Of a DNA stretch of 64,000 nt, positions 45,001-48,000 are shown one piece after another (position 1 is the first letter of the stretch; each line of letters opens with the position of its first letter). The stretch comes from Tridacna crocea. Its lineage: Eukaryota; Mollusca; Bivalvia; Cardiida; Cardiidae. The notes under the pieces were generated by a model, which was not told where the DNA came from, did not search any database, and was given only the letters and a program-made list of their open reading frames with translations. The position numbers were made by a program, and so were the translations under genes. Location: NCBI GenBank assembly GCA_943736015.1, contig OX031063.1, positions 43,540,672 through 43,604,671 on the forward strand. Reading direction: 5' to 3'.

Positions 45001-48000
45001 TTGCCGGCCCTTACTTTGCTATAATTTAAGGTGGGTATAATTGGCAAGAGAACGGTTCCTTGTGGCACTTGCTATATTATCTTGATATAGATGAAATTTT
45101 TGTGCATCGTGTATTTACAAGTATTGCAGCAGAGAAAGAAACTTCCTTTCGCGAAAGGAGGAATACGTTGACCCACGGAAGGAAGTATGCTATTATGGGT
45201 AAAATTGATAACAGGACTGTTCCTTCATAACAGTTAACATATTAGATCTATCTTGATGTGGAAAAATACTTATTTAAGAAGTTTTAGCCATTCATGATTT
45301 TGTACCGCAGCACTTTATAGATCTAGATCTGAACAACATTGAAAGTTCTACTGATCCATTGAACATGAAAGGAAATTCTTTTCGCTTTTTTTTTTTTTAC
45401 AGAGGAAATGTTAGGAACAAATACATTTTTTAACGAAATCAATGGCTGCTTTTCATACTGCACATGCTACATTGTATATGAATGACTTTGTCACATTATG
45501 ATCTTCTTGACGTTCTTGAAGCTCGAGGCTAGATTTTTCGGGGGTCGGATATTTCGTCCTTTATACTTTTCGTAGGCTACCTTCAGACGTTTCATACTGT
45601 TTTACAGGTGCCACAGACACTATATACCGTGGAAACCATAATATAAAACGAGGGGGAATTCCATGTGTATTTCATTTTCAAACAGATTGTTTTACTAACC
45701 CCTTTGCCAAATTCATAACCCTGCCAGTGTCATTAAAAGCTTTTGCAGATTGCAAATTGCAAATAAGAATGATTCCAATTCTGGGATTTGCTCTTGAAAA
45801 ATAAGAAACATTTGTAGCAAAGTAAGAAACCTCTTGTTAACAGTATTGCTCCCAAATCTTTCTTCTTTTGGATTATCTGGAAAATGATGAAAGGTTGTGA
45901 GGAACATTTTTCATATTTTCTTTTCATTCTACAGATAATATAGAAAGAACGTTTAAACAAAATGCCGCTGCCCCCACCTCCTGTCAGTTTTCTCTTTATA
46001 TGTTGCAGGCCCCGCTTGGCCCAGTGGTAATGTACATGTGTGTGAATTATAACCTTGATGCCACAGGTTCAAGCCACTATGGGACCCCTGAATTGTTCAT
46101 GGGAGTGCCCCTTTGGCAAGACACTGAAAAATAGAGCCCATTGCCAAGAACTTGTGAAACCCAGAAGATATATGACACAAAAATATATGAGGTTTTGCTG
46201 TGATATTACCAAAATAATGTTGAAAGTGGCGGAAAACAATTCAATCGATCTTCATTTGTAAAGTAAATCTCTTTTTTTTTTTCTCACCCTATTTCCTTAA
46301 CCCATTACCAGACGACAAATTTTAGGCTCTTCCAAACTGAAAGAGTTTGCAGACGACATTTTCAAAATTGACGAAAATGGCAGAAAGTTATCGAAACGGT
46401 TAGAAAACACTGGGAAAAGGAGAAATTGAAAGCATTTGCAGACAACAAAAAATTAAGTACTAAAAATGATTATTTTTGTCTTTGAAAGGGTTGAAAACAT
46501 CCTTTTCTTCCCTACAATGTTTTCAAAGGGCCTTTTACCTAGGGTCGTTAAAAGTCCGGATTCTGTGGTAAAGAGTTAAAGTGGCAGAAAAGACTACAAC
46601 AACAACCATTTCCTCTCTTTTCCACACTCTTGTCGAAAGTCATGATTCCCATGGACCAGTTGTTTGGTAAAGAGTTAACTTTCACGAAGTTTGCTACTCT
46701 AATGATTTCATCTTAAAGTCTTAGACTTTTTCAAGAAGAACAGTTTTATATCTTGGTTCTATAGACGGATTTGTATTTCGCAAAAGGAATTTCCTTACCC
46801 TAAAGAATCTCGTCACTAGCCAAAGTTTTATATAAAACTTATAAATTTGACAAGTCAAGTTCATCCATGTTGGAAAGATATTCTCAAATTCAGAAAAAAA
46901 TCCTTTCATGCAAAAAGACTACGTTCGAGGCAAAAACCTTCCTTTCATGAACGGACTTACTTTCGCGCAAGAACGGTTATTTATAGTAACACTTTCACCG
47001 TGATAGTAAAACACGATTTTTCTAGTCTAAAACTCTCAAATTCAAAATCTAACTTTTACAAATACCTAGAATATATAATCAATAAATCAACGGCGGTTTC
47101 CTTTCGTGAGGAAAACGCTTTTTTCATAGTAAACATCTTCCTTTCGTGAACGTAATCTTCCTTTCGCGCAAGGAAGCAAAATGATTATGGTACGAAATGA
47201 TTGCATATACCATAATGATTCTTCTGATAGAAAAAGAAACAAAACTCTGGAAATAGCATTTTATCCCTTTCCAACAACATTTCACTCCAAAATATGCTTT
47301 TCAGCTAAGGAGAAGAAAGAATTATACGAGTTTAACAACCACTGATCAGCGTGTTTTACATTTGTGATTTCAATCTCATATTTTAAACTTAAATCACGTC
47401 TAAATTATTAGAAAATCATAAATACATTTTATTTTTCGTCTTTCATAAAGCTTGCTAGTCTAATGATTTCATTTTAAAGTCTTAGACTCTTCCAAGAAGA
47501 ACAGTTTTATATCTTGGTTCTATAGACGGCTTTGTATTTCGCAAAAGGAATTTCCTTACACTAAAGAATCTCGTTACTAGCAAAAGTTTTATATAAAACT
47601 TATAAATTTGACAAGTCAAGTTCATCCATGTCGAAAAAATATTCTCAAATTCAGAAAAAAATCCTTTCATGCAAAAAGACTACGTTCAAGGAAAAAATCT
47701 TCCTTTCGTGTTCATACATACTTTCACGCAAGAACGGTTATTTATAGTAACACTTTCACCGCGATAGTAAAACACGATTTTTCGAGTGTAAAAATCTTGA
47801 ATTCATAATCGAACTTTTACAAATACCTAGAATGTATAAGCAATAAATCAACGACAGTTTCCTTTCGTGAGGAAAACGCTTCTTTCATAGTAAAGAATCT
47901 TCCTTTCGTGGACGTAATCTTCCTTTCGCGAAAGGAAGCGAAAGGAAGTTCCTTTCGCTGTTTAGCTATTAAGTAATTAAGAAAATTAAGTACCGCGGTA

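Larger units (their letters stand above)
44184..47966. mobile_element. unclassified 3.8 kb foldback-like element with CCTTTCGCGAAAGG palindromes
   Basis: The left end (GCTAAACAGCGAAATGAACT...) and the right end (...TTCCTTTCGCTGTTTAGC) are inverted copies; similarity between the arms continues for roughly 300 bp, and each end is followed by TA. About two dozen copies of TCCTTTCG or CGAAAGGA occur inside, several forming the perfect palindrome TTCCTTTCGCGAAAGGAAG (44211, 45143, 47920). The right third is directly duplicated (about 46689-47177 and 47453-47946). A MITE, a SINE head and a decayed MITE are nested near 45.7-46.6 kb. There is no recognisable transposase. It lies in intron 1 of the VWA3-like gene, about 235 bp from candidate exon 1. 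Confidence 0.65.

Noticed and set aside
46009..46090. Functional tRNA gene
   Set aside because: A- and B-box are present, but the acceptor and anticodon stems do not pair.
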